Shown piece after piece: positions 61,140-64,000 of a stretch of 64,000 nucleotides of DNA (the first letter of the stretch is position 1; every line of letters starts with the position of its first letter). This DNA is from Drosophila miranda (Eukaryota > Arthropoda > Insecta > Diptera > Drosophilidae). A program made the translations under genes and the position numbers. The notes below the pieces were generated by a model, which worked only from the letters and a program-made list of their open reading frames with translations, did no database searches and was not told where the DNA came from. The DNA lies in contig NC_046677.1 of the NCBI RefSeq assembly GCF_003369915.1, positions 11,594,001 through 11,658,000 on the forward strand. Direction: 5' to 3'.

Positions 61140-62843
61140 ACCGAGCCCAAAGCACTCGTTCTCTCTCTCTCTCTCTCCCACGCTGCACCGCTCCTTCCCT
61201 CCCCCGCTAGGGGAACAAAGCATAGCGTCGACTTTTATTCCAGCGGAACGGCGACGGCACCCAGCTGAGCAAAAAGCTCCAGCTCTGGCTTTTTTTTTCT
61301 TCATTGCAAAGCTGAAGCTTCCATCCAGACCACACCACACACCCCCGCTGGCACCCATTAACGGAACCCCGTAACCGAATGCCCGAACCGAAGCCAACCG
61401 AACCGAACCGCTCTGGATAGCCAGCTGCAAGCTGCGGCACAATCGTCGATGGCCTGGCACTATCATTGGCGTTTTAACTGTGGACGGTTGCTACTCGCAC
61501 TCGCTGGCGGATTAACGGCATAGATATACATACATATATGTACACATGCAGCTACATATATATATCTATATATCTGGAGCTATTATGTGCAAGTCTGCGT
61601 AGAGAGAAGGGAGAGGCGTTCAACAAACAACAAAAAAACACCCATTCTGTATGTGTGCTACGGCTAAAATCCAAACCAACCAACAACACAAAAAAATTTT
61701 CACATCTGAACGAACGCTGGTTACATAAAAAAAAAGATCCACATCAAAAACCCATCCAAGAAAAATCCTACAAAAAGCAAAGTTCTACAACGTGTATCCA
61801 TAAATCAAATATAATTTCAAGTGCCTGAAAAATAATTTATATAAACAAAACAGAGAGGGAAAAATTGTGCCTATAAAAAAAAGAAAAAAGGAGAAAAACA
61901 GTTTATGATTACGTCGCCGACGACGGCTACAACGAGGACATTGTGACAGCAGCAATACCAGCAGCAGCAAAGATATCCTTGTAAAACTTATATACATACT
62001 GAAATTCGATTTTTTTGCCTGCTTTACTGCTTGAGAATTTAACGCCAAAGGAAAGCTCAGAGCCAAAGAAAATATACAACGAACATAAGACAATATCCAA
62101 AGTGTGTGTATGTGCTAACAAAATACTTTCAAAAGCAGGAAAACCCTTTGTTATAAAACATTTTCATAGTTAGTTTCAGAGTTCGATCTTATATAAAAGT
62201 TTGGGGTGTAGTTTTGAAAACTTTCACAGAAGTCAGAGTGTAAAGAACCCAAGTAAGGGTTGAGTATGCTACATATGCTACATAGTCAGTCATGGTAGTA
62301 TAAATCCTAACCTTAATGATGAATATTTCCTATAGATCTTCTAAATGCTAAGGGATTCCCTTCCCATAGAGAACACCCATTGAAAACACCTTTCCACGCC
62401 GTCTTTATGCACTTTTTAAGCAGAAGGAAAAACGGAACGAACAGAAATTGCAAAAAAAAAAGAAGGAAAGCCCCGAGAAATACTTATGTGTATCCCCCAC
62501 CAAACAGTTATCTCTCTTTGTGTATGTGTGTGTGTCAGTCTCTCGGTGTGTGTGTGCGTGTGTACTGGGGGGAACATAGCGTTGCCTACATTTGTGCGCC
62601 ATGCCCTTTACTAGACATTCGCTTGCCCCCAAGTCCAAACCACACCAGTCGCCCGCATACACGCCCCATGCCACACACACTCGCACGCCCGTATGCCACA
62701 CGGCCCCCCTGCCACCAGCCACAGGCCAAAAGCAAAGGCAAAGCCGCAGAACCCAGAGCCCGAGTCGAGTCGGACGCGTTGCGCAATGTGCGCCGCGAAA
62801 AGACATCGGCAGCGACGCCGACAGAGCAGCCACACACAAAAAA
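61140..62843 (+). promoter_or_regulatory. Leader-like region of a gene beyond the window (candidate A)
   Basis: A CT/GA tract at about 61159-61180 resembles GAGA-factor sites. It is followed by A-rich, fly leader-type sequence and CAG/AGC-rich stretches. The region ends at a consensus donor (AAAAAA|GTAAGT, GT at 62844). This is what a long 5' UTR exon of a plus-strand gene looks like, but the coding part is not in the window and I cannot name the gene. Confidence 0.3.
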
Positions 62844-63434
62844 GTAAGTCAAGCAAAGGCATACGCTCGTACGAGTACGACTTCGAGTGCACGAGTAGCT
62901 AGTGTGTGTCTGTTTGTATGCGTGCGTGTAAGAATTTTCCTAAAAAGAAACTGAAGGGAAAACAGATATTCGATGATAAGCGCCAGGGGCAGAGGCATCA
63001 TCATCAACAATCCTCCAAAGAGGATGTCCTTGCAACGTAAAATAAATTCTGTTGCATGCTTTTGGGCGTCAGCTGAAAAAGTGCATAGGGAGCGAAAACA
63101 GAAACAGACTTTGTGGTGGAAAGAGATTGTACTCCCCAATGGACTATTGGATTAGCGGCAGGACACCACACCATACCACTGCCCCCCTCTCACTCCACAC
63201 CCCCTAACGTAGCGTTCTCCATGGATATTGGTTATAGTACTGCTCTCAGAACTGTCATTAAGATGGCGCCCAGCTGTCAACTTTCATGGCAAACGGCAAC
63301 GGCAATGGCATGGCATGTAAAAGTATTTTTGCCTTCGATTCCAAAAGCTGCCACTGCTGCTGCTGCAGCACTACAAAGCAGAAGAAGAAGCTGAGCAAAA
63401 AAATAACCTTCCAAGGCAAAAGTTCCAGTTCTAC

Positions 63435-64000
63435 GCTCTCGCACTCTCTCTCTCCCTCTCTCTCTTTCACACACTCTAGCTAGCCACCTCTCTTTCCTTG
63501 CCTGACTCTGTGTTTATCTCTCTCTCTCGCGCATGTCCGCCACTCGTCGCTCGTTGGCTCGGCTTTAGTCGGACGATTGCTGGTCGAAGGCTTTTTCCAT
63601 GCTCCACGCTCGAGATTACATAACAGTTGGCAGCAGAGTGTCTGTGTGGCTCAAAAATCGGCAGAGGTGACTACTGAATATACATTTTACGTAAACGAGA
63701 AAGATTCCACACAACAGTTTTCCAACAATTAACTAATGGAAAAATTCAAAAGAATAAAATTAGTAAAATAAAAAAGAATAAGTGAAGCATTTTTGCAGCC
63801 CAAAAACGAAAAGAAAAGAAAGCGTAAAAGCAAAGAAAAGGCACTTCGGGCAAAGACAGGTTTTCCTTAAGTGTCCTTGTGGCTGCGCCGAATCGAGGCA
63901 CAGCACACAACAGGAACAACAAAAACACACATTTGGTGAAAGGAGAAAAAATGGAGAAAAAATAACTGAAGAACAACTGAAGGAAAGCCAAAGTTTATAT
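63435..64000 (+). promoter_or_regulatory. GAGA-rich promoter-like region and leader at the window edge (candidate B)
   Basis: Repeated CTCTCTCT tracts at 63440-63530 are followed by sequence typical of a fly 5' UTR: Lys-codon-like A-rich runs, many AAAAG phrases and no long ORF up to the window end. An initiator-like TTAGTCG lies at 63566-63572. It probably belongs to a plus-strand gene that starts coding further right, possibly the same one as candidate A. Confidence 0.3.

Noticed and set aside
62380..62847. 155-codon plus-strand ORF near the right edge
   Set aside because: Pro/His/Arg-rich without domains, and it runs through microsatellite and leader-like sequence up to a splice donor, so a 5' UTR is a better reading.

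Overview
The window is eukaryotic and comes from a Drosophila-type fly. Genes are spliced, with short introns of about 60 nt. Core promoters carry DRE, Inr and GAGA elements, and AATAAA signals follow the genes. The protein-coding genes correspond to the D. melanogaster 39C-39D neighbourhood (Muller element B) in one run: crc (ATF4), dimm, Tsp39D, dtr (DNAAF1/LRRC50), Gr39b and CG8665 (ALDH1L1). Proteins and spacers differ from my recollection of D. melanogaster. A dispersed repeat at about 51.75-52.69 kb looks like one I associate with obscura-group genomes, so an obscura-group species is my best guess. It is a guess.

Layout. (1) 0.3-12.4 kb: crc on the plus strand. It has a DRE/motif-6 promoter, a leader with an ATF4-like two-uORF arrangement, an 8.7-kb GC-AG intron that may hold a second promoter and alternative first exon, and the bZIP exon. 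(2) 12.4-27.2 kb: gene-poor DNA with short tandem repeats, relic repeats, and a frameshifted BTB-BACK (BTBD9-like) pseudogene near 14.7-15.4 kb. (3) 27.2-34.7 kb: dimm, with a probable non-coding first exon, a 3.8-kb intron and two coding exons. (4) 34.7-40.2 kb: spacer with diverged repeats and a 164-bp element that has Transib-like termini. (5) 40.2-42.2 kb: Tsp39D. (6) 42.4-48.3 kb: dtr, with a consensus RFX X-box upstream. (7) 49.6-50.9 kb: Gr39b on the minus strand. (8) 51.7-57.0 kb: a Helitron/DINE-like repeat, then the CG8665/Aldh1l1 gene with a TATA+Inr promoter and tandem GATA sites. (9) 57-64 kb: tandem repeats, then GAGA-rich promoter and leader-like sequence, probably the 5' end of a gene that begins coding beyond the window.

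The genes do not form one pathway. They include a stress-response transcription factor (crc), a neurosecretory-cell bHLH regulator (dimm), a tetraspanin, an axonemal dynein preassembly factor, a taste receptor and a folate enzyme. The strongest observations beyond routine annotation are the uORF-controlled crc leader, the X-box at dtr, the Transib-like element, the decayed BTBD9-like copy, and the two-codon first coding exon of the folate dehydrogenase. Gene identities rest on my recognition of protein motifs; no searches were run.
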